Shown piece after piece: positions 1 to 7,465 of a stretch of 64,000 bases of DNA; position 1 is the first letter of the stretch, and each line of letters begins with the position of its first letter. The notes beneath the pieces are model-generated. The model saw nothing but the letters and a program-made list of their open reading frames with translations. It was not told the origin of the DNA and ran no database searches. A program made the translations under genes and the position numbers. Origin of the DNA: an uncultured Flavobacterium sp. (GTDB lineage: Bacteria > Bacteroidota > Bacteroidia > Flavobacteriales > Flavobacteriaceae); assembly GCA_943912855.1 (NCBI GenBank), contig CALTVC010000005.1, forward strand, positions 1-64,000, given 5' to 3'.

Positions 1-57
1 TAGAGCTCCAGCCTTCCAAGCTGGTTGTCGCGAGTTCGAGCCTCGTCTTCCGCTCCA
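1..57 (+). tRNA. tRNA-Gly (TCC), 3' part only
   Basis: The window opens inside a tRNA. The anticodon arm is ccagc-cttccaa-gctgg, which puts TCC in the anticodon position (glycine). A T-arm with the ttcgagc loop follows, then the 3' acceptor strand and an encoded CCA at 55-57. The 5' acceptor strand and most of the D-arm lie to the left of the window. A strong hairpin terminator follows at once. Confidence 0.93.
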
Positions 58-60
58 ACA

Positions 61-90
61 AAACCCGATACACAATGTATCGGGTTTTTT
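61..90 (+). terminator. Intrinsic terminator after tRNA-Gly
   Basis: A 12-bp perfect stem (61-72 with 76-87) has a three-base loop and runs into six T residues. It closes the tRNA transcript. The A-rich 5' side means it could also work on the minus strand for the App1-like gene that ends at 105. Confidence 0.85.
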
Positions 91-104
91 GCTTTTAAAG
101 CGTG

Positions 105-1076
105 TTATTTTATAAGTCCTATGTTCTTGCTGTGGGCTATTGCCTCACTACTTTCTTTAAAATAACACACTTCCACACCCATACTCTCTATGTTTTTAAT
201 GGCAGCTACAGCTTTGTCTTTTTTGCTGTGCCCTGTCTGGCGTATGTATACCGCCTTTACCGTAACAGGGAATATTTTGCAAATGTCTTCATATAAAAAT
301 GGGTCATGCTGCGAATCATCGCCCAAGAGCGTGTATTGCAGGTGTGGGTAAAATTCAAGGATGTGTTTTATCTTATCCAGCTTATGGTTGTGGTTGCCGC
401 GCCCGGTAAACAGGAAATCCATAAGGCTGGTTTTAATGTCTTTCAGGAGCAATACCGCACGGGGCAAATCGTGCTTGGCGGTAAATTTCACAATAAAATT
501 ATAAAGGTTCCATTCGCTACTGGATACGTAAAAGAAAGCATTTTGCTCGTCTTTGTTATTACGCCCTGCCGTACTCAGTGCCTGATAATGCGGTACCACG
601 TCCTCAAAAATCTTACGGCTGTAAATGTTACGGAACAGTAATATGTATATTTTCTTGAAAAAATTACGGGTGTGCGATACCAGGAAGGTGTCATCTATAT
701 CTGATATAAAACCCAGGTTACCTTCATGCGGACGTACATACGTGCCTTTTTCGCGCACTTCCTCACCGTTATAAATGGTACTCACATAATAGTCGCCCCA
801 GCCATAGGCAAGTGCTTTGGTAAGAGGTATGCAAAATTTAAAGTAACCGTCGGCAAGGGTCTTGGTGCGTATTTTTTTGCCATTCTGTTCCAGGAAAACT
901 TCGGTGTTCGGGATGGTTTTTACAAGGAACATCCTTAAAATACTACGCGCGTTTTTAAAGCGTTTCTTCTCAAACTCATAGTCTGTTGCAGTGCTGGGAC
1001 GGAACACGTGCCCAAACACTATAAACTCCTGGTCGTTTGCATAGCCCCTGTAAAGCCTGAGTATTGGTTTCATCAA
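105..1076 (-). CDS. App1-like phosphatase domain protein (DUF2183)
   Basis: A 323-aa protein with no signal peptide. The core motif GFISDIDDTF (D126-I-D128-D-T130) is the DxDxT nucleophile signature of HAD-type phosphatases, in the arrangement of the App1/DUF2183 family, whose yeast founder is a phosphatidate phosphatase. The C-terminal half, with LLGDDSQHDPFLY near residue 250, fits the later acidic HAD motif. About 120 N-terminal residues are probably beta-rich and are typical of the bacterial family. The gene is divergent from a diacylglycerol-kinase-like gene, 66 bp away, which suggests a shared lipid-phosphate theme. ATG codons at 1076 and 1073 are both possible starts. Phosphatase chemistry is well supported; the lipid substrate is inferred from the family. 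Confidence 0.85.
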   Translation of the reverse strand: MMKPILRLYRGYANDQEFIVFGHVFRPSTATDYEFEKKRFKNARSILRMFLVKTIPNTEVFLEQNGKKIRTKTLADGYFKFCIPLTKALAYGWGDYYVSTIYNGEEVREKGTYVRPHEGNLGFISDIDDTFLVSHTRNFFKKIYILLFRNIYSRKIFEDVVPHYQALSTAGRNNKDEQNAFFYVSSSEWNLYNFIVKFTAKHDLPRAVLLLKDIKTSLMDFLFTGRGNHNHKLDKIKHILEFYPHLQYTLLGDDSQHDPFLYEDICKIFPVTVKAVYIRQTGHSKKDKAVAAIKNIESMGVEVCYFKESSEAIAHSKNIGLIK

Positions 1077-1142
1077 ATTTTATCAGTTTTATAAGAAGCG
1101 TTAAAGTTGCTTTTGATTAAATTTAGTTCAAAAAACAGACAT

Positions 1143-2021
1143 ATGCCCCGTCAAAAGAAATTTTTGCTAATAATTAACCCTATTTCGGGAGGAAACGATA
1201 AAACTGAACTTAAAGAAGCCGTACATAATTTTGCCGAAATGCAAGGTGTTGAAATCATCAGTTACGAAACCACAGGTAAAAACGATGAAGCCGCCATACA
1301 GGAGCTTTATCTGGAAGAAAAACCGGAACGTGTGCTTGTAGCGGGGGGAGATGGTACCGTAAAAATGGTAGGTGAAGCCATTGCCGACCATAATGCCATT
1401 ATTGGTGTGCTGCCGGCGGGTAGTGCCAATGGGCTTTCGGTTGACCTGAATTTACCTGATGAGATGGATGACATTCTTGAGGTGGCTTTTAACGGCGATT
1501 TCATAGAGATGGATATGGTGTGCATTAACGGCAAAAAAAGCATTCACCTGAGTGATCTTGGTGCCAATGCCGAGTTGATTAAGAACTACGAAAGCGGAAA
1601 AGTAAGAGGGAAGTGGGGTTATGCTATGAATGCGTTCACGACCATTAAAGAACTGGGCGACCCGTTTACCGCTACCATAAAAGCCAACGGCGAAACTCTG
1701 GAAACCGAAGCCCGTATGGTGGTTATAGCCAATACCCAAAAATACGGTACGGGCGTAACCATAAATCCGCTTGGGGTTATGGACGACGGTAAGTTTGAAA
1801 TCATAATTCTGAAAAACCTCGACCTGATGTTTTTAGGGAAGATAGTTACAGGTAATATGCCTGTAGATGACGAAGAACACGTACATATAATATCTACTGA
1901 CGTGGCACAGGTAACCACAAATACTCCGGTAAGTTTCCAGATAGATGGAGAGTTTTGCGGGCCGGAAAGCAAGCTCGATGTACATATTTTACCAAGGCAA
2001 ATGCGCGTGGCAGTGCCTTAG
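1143..2021 (+). CDS. Diacylglycerol/lipid kinase family protein (YegS/DgkB-like)
   Basis: A predicted cytoplasmic enzyme of 292 aa that transfers ATP phosphate to a lipid such as diacylglycerol. The N-terminus has the NPISGG nucleotide-binding motif (residues 12-17), then GGDGT at 68-72 and PAGSANG at 91-97, all in the order expected of the DAGK catalytic domain. The C-terminal beta domain ends with an IDGE motif (near FQIDGEFCGP). I chose the ATG at 1143; an in-frame TTG at 1107 would add 12 residues unlike the family start. It is divergent from the App1-like phosphatase, so the two could oppose each other on the phosphatidate/diacylglycerol pair. Its stop overlaps the convergent neighbour by 4 bp. 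Confidence 0.88.
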   Translation: MPRQKKFLLIINPISGGNDKTELKEAVHNFAEMQGVEIISYETTGKNDEAAIQELYLEEKPERVLVAGGDGTVKMVGEAIADHNAIIGVLPAGSANGLSVDLNLPDEMDDILEVAFNGDFIEMDMVCINGKKSIHLSDLGANAELIKNYESGKVRGKWGYAMNAFTTIKELGDPFTATIKANGETLETEARMVVIANTQKYGTGVTINPLGVMDDGKFEIIILKNLDLMFLGKIVTGNMPVDDEEHVHIISTDVAQVTTNTPVSFQIDGEFCGPESKLDVHILPRQMRVAVP

Positions 2022-3184
2022 ACGGTAACGGCTTCGGTAACTTTAAACGGACTGCGCTCGTTCCACTGCACTTTTGGGTCGAAATAATTAAACAGCCACT
2101 CCATGCTGCGGTTGATAATTGGGGTGGTGTGTTTAATAAGCCCGTATACGTTTTCAGGTTGTGCGCCTACCGAGCTTTTTATTTCCATAGCAGACCGTCC
2201 ATAAATCACATGGCTAAACTGTTTGTTTATGCCATACGTGGCCATGTCGTAAAGCATATTCAGGTACAGCATTTTTTCCTTTTGCATGGAAGCATCGTAA
2301 CCCAGGAAATAGGTGTCCATGTCGGCACCATTTTTTATCAGGGTATTAAAGCCGACTAATTTCCCCTCAAGGAAATAACCGTAAAACCTGAAGTTGCCCC
2401 CCAGTAGTTTCTTAAACGTATAAAAATGATCTTCGGGTAAATGAAACGTATTGAATGATGCGTTGCCTGCTACGGTAAGGTAGAGTTCCTGTATGGTAGT
2501 GCTGTATGATTTTATTTCCTCGCAGCTCAGTTGCTTTTTCTCAATGCCGTCGGCTTTTTTGCGGGCGCGGTTGTACTGGGTGCGGTATTTGGTACCCAGG
2601 TCGGCAAGGTAATCGTCCATATTTTCCCAATACGGGCGACGCGAAAAAATCATGTTTGGCTGGGTGCAAAACTTGTAGTAACCCGTGTAGCCTGCCGCGT
2701 CAAAATCAGGGAACTCACTTTCGTTAAAGTCCTTAATGGTTATCAGGTTGATGTAAACGCATTTTTTGCGGTACTGTTTTTTCAGGGCATGTAGTGCCTT
2801 TTCAAATTGGGCTAAAGCCAAAACTTCATTTGTCCCTTTAGAAAGCAGGTAAGCGTTTTGCCCGGTAAGCATATTGTTGCCCAAAACCAGTACCTGCGAA
2901 CTGAATTTCTTAAACAGGTATTCCTTTACACAAAAGCCTTTTTCGCGTTGCCCCAGGGTGTTTACGCCATTAAGGTTAATGTATTGTGCCAGGGCAATGC
3001 CACATAGCTCATTACCCTTAAACAGTCCTATGAAATGGGGTGTAAGGTTTTCGGGTGCAGATTGCTCCAATACCGCAAGGTAAGCCGTAGAAAGGAATAT
3101 GTTGCTTTGTGCAAGGTTATCCCAGCCCTCAGGCAGGGATGCTACAGTGCTGTAAAGCCTGAAATGCAGTGTGTGAGTAGGCAT
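2018..3184 (-). CDS. GNAT/FemAB-like acyltransferase family protein
   Basis: A 388-aa protein resembling the double-GNAT or FemAB-like proteins common in Bacteroidota. An N-terminal region carries substrate-side motifs (ENLTPHFIGLFKGNELCGIA). A C-terminal acetyltransferase-like block, FRFYGYFLEGKLVGFNTLI, leads to a YFLGYD segment, the typical beta4-beta5 region where acyl-CoA or acyl-tRNA binds. No signal peptide is seen. The substrate cannot be read from the sequence; peptidoglycan bridge formation is one family option but unproven. The 3' end overlaps the convergent kinase gene by 4 bp, so no terminator fits between them. Confidence 0.65.
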   Translation of the reverse strand: MPTHTLHFRLYSTVASLPEGWDNLAQSNIFLSTAYLAVLEQSAPENLTPHFIGLFKGNELCGIALAQYINLNGVNTLGQREKGFCVKEYLFKKFSSQVLVLGNNMLTGQNAYLLSKGTNEVLALAQFEKALHALKKQYRKKCVYINLITIKDFNESEFPDFDAAGYTGYYKFCTQPNMIFSRRPYWENMDDYLADLGTKYRTQYNRARKKADGIEKKQLSCEEIKSYSTTIQELYLTVAGNASFNTFHLPEDHFYTFKKLLGGNFRFYGYFLEGKLVGFNTLIKNGADMDTYFLGYDASMQKEKMLYLNMLYDMATYGINKQFSHVIYGRSAMEIKSSVGAQPENVYGLIKHTTPIINRSMEWLFNYFDPKVQWNERSPFKVTEAVTV

Positions 3185-3234
3185 AGTATTAGTAGCCTCC
3201 CCATAAGAGGAGGCTATACAAAGTTATGAAATTT

Positions 3235-3723
3235 TTATTCCCACGCGCAGATAATACCGCCCATTATGGTAAAGCATACGGTAAAATATCCGGCATTGAT
3301 TAGGATGTATTTCCAGCTTTTGCCTTCAAACTGCGCGTTGATGCCTATCATAGGTAACGCAAGGAACAGTCCGGTCATAAAACCATGAAGCGCTCCGTGC
3401 TTAAACGTGCGGTAGGCATGACTGTAATCTGCCATAAAAGCAGCGTAAGATGGCTTGGCAGTTGCCAAAAATCGTGGGCCACCGATCATGCCCGATGCGC
3501 CAAATTGATGAATGGTAAGAAACTGCAGGATAAAGCCCAGCATTATGGCAAAGACAAACGTAAGCCCGAATATCTTAATCATGTTGGCATTCTTAGGAGC
3601 ATCGGGATTTACGCCGGCTTCGCGCATCCAGATGGTGCCGAAAACCTTTGGGTTATACCATATAAACCCAACAGGGAAGGTAGCTACTGCTGCTACAAGG
3701 ATAGCAAGGAAATTCATGTTCAT
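3235..3723 (-). CDS. DUF1761 family membrane protein
   Basis: A 162-aa integral membrane protein. It starts MNMNFLAILVAAVATFPVGF and continues with IWYNPKVFGTIWM, the diagnostic start of DUF1761 proteins. Further hydrophobic segments (about residues 47-68, 110-127 and 139-160) give about four membrane spans. Nothing in the sequence points to a mechanism; the family has no established function. The gene stands alone on the minus strand, 50 bp downstream of the acyltransferase start, and could be co-transcribed with it from further right. Confidence 0.8.
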   Translation of the reverse strand: MNMNFLAILVAAVATFPVGFIWYNPKVFGTIWMREAGVNPDAPKNANMIKIFGLTFVFAIMLGFILQFLTIHQFGASGMIGGPRFLATAKPSYAAFMADYSHAYRTFKHGALHGFMTGLFLALPMIGINAQFEGKSWKYILINAGYFTVCFTIMGGIICAWE

Positions 3724-3849
3724 AGTTACGTGTATTTGTTTTTAGGTAAAACAAATGTAGGTTTTATGTTGCTTTGCTGCAAGGGGTTGGGTTTTATGCT
3801 TTAAGTGTTTAAGTGTGGTTTCCACCCCTGTGAGTGACTACTCGTGCTG

Positions 3850-3910
3850 GCGCGGATTTGCAATCCGTGCCTTAATTAATTTGATGTAAGCACGGATTAC
3901 AAATCCGCGC
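3850..3910. repeat. 21-bp inverted repeat with 19-bp spacer
   Basis: The left arm (3850-3870, starting GCGCGGATTTGCAATCCGTG) and the right arm (3890-3910) match as reverse complements at 20 of 21 positions. Each arm also contains a smaller dyad around GGATT/AATCC. It looks like a dispersed REP-type element rather than a simple terminator, because it has no flanking T-run. Confidence 0.8.
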
Positions 3911-3955
3911 TGTCCAGTTTGACTAAGAGGTTTTGTTTCCACCCCGGCTTTCAGC

Positions 3956-4024
3956 CACCCCTCCGAAGGAGGGGAATGCCCCTCTGCTGTTCCGGTGCTA
4001 CAATTCCCCTCCCTCGGAGGGGTG
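3956..4024. repeat. 22-bp inverted repeat rich in CCCCTCC/GGAGGGG
   Basis: The arms 3956-3977 and 4003-4024 are reverse complements at 21 of 22 positions. Each arm is itself nearly self-complementary (CCCCTCC followed by GGAGGGG). A further G/C-rich tail, cccgcagggcggggtggg, extends to 4042. The strand asymmetry and length suggest a mobile intergenic repeat unit. Confidence 0.8.
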
Positions 4025-4114
4025 CCCGCAGGGCGGGGTGGGTTCTTTACATAATGAAACTTCAACTATCAGATTAACAAAAACTCCGTGTATCTCCGTG
4101 AAACAAGAAAATAA

Positions 4115-4441
4115 CTACAAATACCTCAGAAAACTCCAGAATTGTCTTTGCTTTAAATACTCCATATTACTCTCATTAGCATACGCTTCACGTTCAAAGC
4201 TGATGTTTCTGTATGCTTCTTTCTGGGAGGGGTAGTGCAGTCTGCGGACAACATATTCGGTAACATACCAAATGTAAAACGGGAGGATGAGCAACTCAGC
4301 TTGCTGGCGCAGATGGATGCGTTCGTGGTTCAGGAAAACAGGATGCGTGCCAAGTGCTTTGTCCCGTACAAAAACAAACGGGAACAATGCAATGCCAATG
4401 TAACCCTTAGGAACTAAATATTTTGAGGCTATCAGTATCAT
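4115..4441 (-). CDS. Small hydrophobic protein with an HExxH-like motif
   Basis: A 108-aa protein. A hydrophobic N-terminus (residues 12-25) precedes NHERIHLRQQAELL, which puts an HExxH zinc-peptidase-type motif at H39-E40-R-I-H43. A second hydrophobic stretch (about 50-62) follows, then SFEREAYANE (E83 and E85), which could supply the third ligand of a gluzincin. The protein is much shorter than most metallopeptidases, so it may be a minimal M56/M48-like membrane peptidase or an inactive relative. It lies head-to-head with the DUF5522 gene, and the 28-bp gap to that gene's ATG must hold both starts. The gene looks real; the peptidase role is inference. Confidence 0.6.
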   Translation of the reverse strand: MILIASKYLVPKGYIGIALFPFVFVRDKALGTHPVFLNHERIHLRQQAELLILPFYIWYVTEYVVRRLHYPSQKEAYRNISFEREAYANESNMEYLKQRQFWSFLRYL

Positions 4442-4469
4442 TTTGTGTAAAGTTCCTAAATTTGCGTAT

Positions 4470-4646
4470 ATGAGTGGTGGAAATTTTGGAAATAAATTAA
4501 CGGAAGGTGAAGATTATTATCTGTCGCCCGAAGGCTATAAGGTTTTTACCGAAGCCTGGCATTTAAAACGCGGCTACTGCTGTAAAAGCGGATGCAGGCA
4601 CTGCCCGTACGGGTACGACAAACGAACCGGGGAATTTAAAAAATAG
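4470..4646 (+). CDS. DUF5522-type small cysteine-rich protein
   Basis: A 58-aa protein. The segment GYCCKSGCRHCPYGY places four cysteines at 37, 38, 42 and 45 in a compact cluster typical of the small DUF5522 family, probably a metal-binding knuckle. The upstream part (LTEGEDYYLSPEGYKVFTEAWHL) matches the family's conserved aromatic block. I chose the ATG at 4470; an in-frame TTG-type start at 4443 would overlap the divergent promoter region. No function is established. Confidence 0.75.
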   Translation: MSGGNFGNKLTEGEDYYLSPEGYKVFTEAWHLKRGYCCKSGCRHCPYGYDKRTGEFKK

Positions 4647-4721
4647 TTGTTGGTTGATGGTTGTCAGTTGTTGGCTGCCCTTGAACCATAAACAATGAAC
4701 CATAAACAACAAACTTGAAGG

Positions 4722-6710
4722 ATGACATTTAAACAACAGATACTTGAAGGAATACCGGCAATACTGCCACAACCCAAACCATATGACCCAACGGTAAACC
4801 ATGCGCCTAAGCGTAAAGACATATTGAGTGCCGATGAAAAGAAGTTGGCACTTCGTAATGCGTTGCGCTACTTTGAACCGCAGTACCATGCTGAGCTTTT
4901 AAAAGAGTTTTCGCACGAGCTGGAAACCTACGGGCGTATTTATATGTACCGCCTGCGTCCGGATTACAAGATGTACGCCAGGCCGGTAGACGAGTATCCT
5001 GGAGAGTCGCTTCAGGCGAAAGCCATAATGCTCATGATTCAGAACAACCTGGATTATGCCGTGGCACAGCACCCGCACGAACTGATTACATATGGTGGTA
5101 ACGGCGCGGTGTTCCAGAACTGGGCACAGTACCGCCTTACCATGAAATACCTTGCCGAAATGACCGACGAGCAAACGCTGGTTATGTACAGCGGGCATCC
5201 TATGGGATTGTTCCCGTCGCATAAGGAAGCGCCGAGGGTAGTGGTTACAAACGGTATGGTAATTCCTAATTACAGCAAACCTGATGATTGGGAAAAATTC
5301 AACGCGCTAGGCGTATCGCAATATGGGCAAATGACCGCGGGCAGTTATATGTACATCGGTCCGCAAGGCATTGTGCACGGTACTACCATTACCGTACTGA
5401 ATGGCGGACGTAAAATAGCTAAAGATGGCGAAGGACTTGCAGGCAAATTGTTTGTAACCTCAGGTCTTGGTGGTATGAGTGGTGCTCAGCCAAAGGCGGG
5501 TAACATAGCGGGTTGCATTACCGTATGTGCCGAGGTAAACCCTAAAGCCGTAAACACACGTCACAGCCAGGGCTGGGTAGATGAGGTTATAACCGACCTT
5601 GATAAACTGGTAGCACGTGTGCGTAAAGCAAAAGAAAATAAAGAAGTAGTTTCTATAGCGTACCAGGGCAATGCCGTGGAGGTATGGGAACGCTTTGATT
5701 CTGAAAATATTTATATAGACCTGGGTAGCGACCAGACTTCGCTGCACAATCCGTGGGCAGGGGGATACTATCCTGTAGGGCTTTCGCTTGAAGAATCAAA
5801 TGCGCTTATGGCAGAAAATCCAGTGGCGTTTAAAGAAAAGGTTCAGGAGTCACTTCGCAGGCAGGCTGCCGCAATCAACAAGCATACCGCTAAGGGGACA
5901 TATTTCTTTGATTACGGAAACGCGTTTCTGTTAGAAGCTTCACGCGCGGGAGCTGATATTATGGCGCCAAACGGCATCGATTTTAAATACCCGAGCTACG
6001 TACAGGACATCATGGGACCTATGTGTTTTGATTATGGTTTTGGGCCGTTCCGCTGGGTATGTACATCGGGTAAGCCTGAAGATTTGGCTTTTACAGATAA
6101 CCTTGCCGCACAGGTGCTGGAAGAAATGGCGAAGACCGCCCCGACAGAAATCCGTCAGCAGATGGAAGACAACATCCGTTGGATAAAAGGTGCTCAGGAA
6201 AATAAACTGGTCGTAGGCTCACAGGCACGTATTTTATATGCCGATGCCGAAGGCCGAATCAACATTGCCCGTGCCTTTAACCAGGCGATTGCCGAGGGTA
6301 AAATAGGAGCGGTTGTTTTAGGGCGCGACCACCACGACGTAAGCGGTACCGATTCGCCTTACAGGGAAACGAGCAACATCTACGACGGTTCGCGTTTTAC
6401 TGCCGATATGGCCATCCATAACGTGATTGGCGATAGCTTCCGTGGAGCTACATGGGTAAGCATCCATAACGGCGGTGGCGTAGGCTGGGGCGAAGTTATA
6501 AACGGTGGCTTCGGCATGGTTCTTGATGGAACTACTGAAGCATCAAGGCGCTTGGAATCAATGCTTTTCTGGGATGTAAATAACGGTATAGCAAGGCGTA
6601 GCTGGGCTCGTAATGAGGAGGCTGTCTTTGCCATAAAACGTGCCATGGAACAACAGCCGTTACTAAAAGTAACACTGCCAAACCTGGTAGACGACGCGCT
6701 GTTAGGGTAG
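4722..6710 (+). CDS. hutU: Urocanate hydratase
   Basis: A 662-aa cytoplasmic enzyme that hydrates urocanate to imidazolonepropionate, the second step of histidine degradation. It carries the family landmarks TYGGNGAVFQNWAQ, YSGHPMGLFPSH, a glycine-rich NAD-binding region (GLGGMSGAQPKAGNIAG), MGPMCFDYGFGPFRWVC with the catalytic-site cysteine, and the C-terminal HNGGGVGWGEVINGG block. It is about 100 residues longer than the common 550-residue enzyme, as in the longer Bacteroidota-type urocanases. No hutH, hutI or hutG is adjacent, so the pathway genes are dispersed or outside the window. A run of AAACCATAAAC-like repeats precedes the gene (4680-4712) in place of a recognisable promoter. Confidence 0.96.
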   Translation: MTFKQQILEGIPAILPQPKPYDPTVNHAPKRKDILSADEKKLALRNALRYFEPQYHAELLKEFSHELETYGRIYMYRLRPDYKMYARPVDEYPGESLQAKAIMLMIQNNLDYAVAQHPHELITYGGNGAVFQNWAQYRLTMKYLAEMTDEQTLVMYSGHPMGLFPSHKEAPRVVVTNGMVIPNYSKPDDWEKFNALGVSQYGQMTAGSYMYIGPQGIVHGTTITVLNGGRKIAKDGEGLAGKLFVTSGLGGMSGAQPKAGNIAGCITVCAEVNPKAVNTRHSQGWVDEVITDLDKLVARVRKAKENKEVVSIAYQGNAVEVWERFDSENIYIDLGSDQTSLHNPWAGGYYPVGLSLEESNALMAENPVAFKEKVQESLRRQAAAINKHTAKGTYFFDYGNAFLLEASRAGADIMAPNGIDFKYPSYVQDIMGPMCFDYGFGPFRWVCTSGKPEDLAFTDNLAAQVLEEMAKTAPTEIRQQMEDNIRWIKGAQENKLVVGSQARILYADAEGRINIARAFNQAIAEGKIGAVVLGRDHHDVSGTDSPYRETSNIYDGSRFTADMAIHNVIGDSFRGATWVSIHNGGGVGWGEVINGGFGMVLDGTTEASRRLESMLFWDVNNGIARRSWARNEEAVFAIKRAMEQQPLLKVTLPNLVDDALLG

Positions 6711-6787
6711 CCTTCCTTAAAAGAACTGATGAAGCATCGGAATGCAAATTGCTATGAACTCAGATTAACTTTTTTACTATTCATCTT

Positions 6788-7348
6788 ATGAGAACGATAA
6801 AAATGCTCCCTTTGCTACTGCTGTCGGTTTTGGCAGTTAGTTGCGCCTCCATCAGTGTGCGGTCTGACTATGACGACAATGCTGATTTTACCACCTACAA
6901 AACCTACGGGTTTTTAAAAGACGGCATAGATAAAGCCGAAATCAGCGACCTGGACAAGAAGCGTATAATGAAAGCGCTCGATGCCGAATTTACGGCTAAA
7001 GGCTTTGTAAAAAGCGACAAGCCCGATATGTATGTAAACTTTTTTACCAAAGCTACCAAAGAGGTCAACGTAAATAACTGGGGCGGTTACGGCGGCTGGG
7101 GTTATGGTTGGGGTGGCTGGGGCGGCTACGGTTGGGGTGGTCCCTGGGGCTGGGGCGGTTATTCGTCTGTGAGTACCCAAACCGAAGGCACGCTTTATGT
7201 AGACGTGATTGACGCCAACAAAAAAGAGCTGGTTTGGCAAGGTGTGGGCAGTGGTGTACTTATCCAGGAGCGCAACAAGAAACAGCAACGCATAAACGAA
7301 TTCGCGAAAGAAATCCTTACACAATTCCCTCCTAAGAAAGGGAAGTAA
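6788..7348 (+). CDS. DUF4136 lipoprotein with a Gly/Trp/Tyr-rich insert
   Basis: A 186-aa exported lipoprotein: a signal peptide ends in the lipobox LAVSC (Cys19 or so), then the DUF4136 start, SVRSDYDDNADFTTYKTYGF. Residues about 98-125 form a low-complexity segment made almost only of Gly, Trp and Tyr. The domain resumes with GTLYVDVIDANKKELVWQG, the conserved C-terminal strand of DUF4136. The family has no assigned function. The insert may be a flexible or adhesive loop; that is inference. The gene is monocistronic, with a hairpin terminator right after it. Confidence 0.85.
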   Translation: MRTIKMLPLLLLSVLAVSCASISVRSDYDDNADFTTYKTYGFLKDGIDKAEISDLDKKRIMKALDAEFTAKGFVKSDKPDMYVNFFTKATKEVNVNNWGGYGGWGYGWGGWGGYGWGGPWGWGGYSSVSTQTEGTLYVDVIDANKKELVWQGVGSGVLIQERNKKQQRINEFAKEILTQFPPKKGK

Positions 7349-7368
7349 ATTTCAGATTTCAATATAAA

Positions 7369-7402
7369 AGGGCCTGGCTAAAATTTAGTCAGGCTCTTTA
7401 TG
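7369..7402 (+). terminator. Hairpin terminator after the DUF4136 gene
   Basis: The stem gcctggcta/ttagtcaggc has a short A-rich loop and is followed by tctttatg. It is almost identical to the hairpin at 9820-9842 downstream of the next gene. Confidence 0.7.
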
Positions 7403-7433
7403 CTTTTATTAGTAAGTGTTTCAGTGATTTATG

Positions 7434-7441
7434 TACTTTTG
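7434..7441 (+). promoter_or_regulatory. -7 box TACTTTTG
   Basis: A perfect match to the Bacteroidota TAnnTTTG box, 24 bp upstream of the ATG of the first T9SS leucine-rich protein. No clear TTG-type -33 element is seen at 17-19 bp spacing. Confidence 0.5.
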
Positions 7442-7465
7442 CAATAACGAACCAATTTAAAATCT

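Larger units (their letters stand above)
3724..4114. other. Gene-free gap holding two unrelated inverted repeats
   Basis: I see no credible gene in this stretch; the open frames here run through repeat arms. The gap holds a dyad at 3850-3910 and a G/C-run dyad at 3956-4024 (listed separately), between the divergently oriented upstream end of the DUF1761 gene and the 3' end of the HExxH-like gene. Confidence 0.7.

Noticed and set aside
1452..1972. Minus-strand open frames inside the kinase gene
   Set aside because: They overlap the clearly coding plus-strand frame, which has intact kinase motifs; these are antisense shadows.
3838..4235. Open frames on both strands through the GC-rich repeats
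   Set aside because: They read through inverted repeat arms, have biased composition (Pro/Gly runs) and no start context; the frames come from the repeats, not from a gene.
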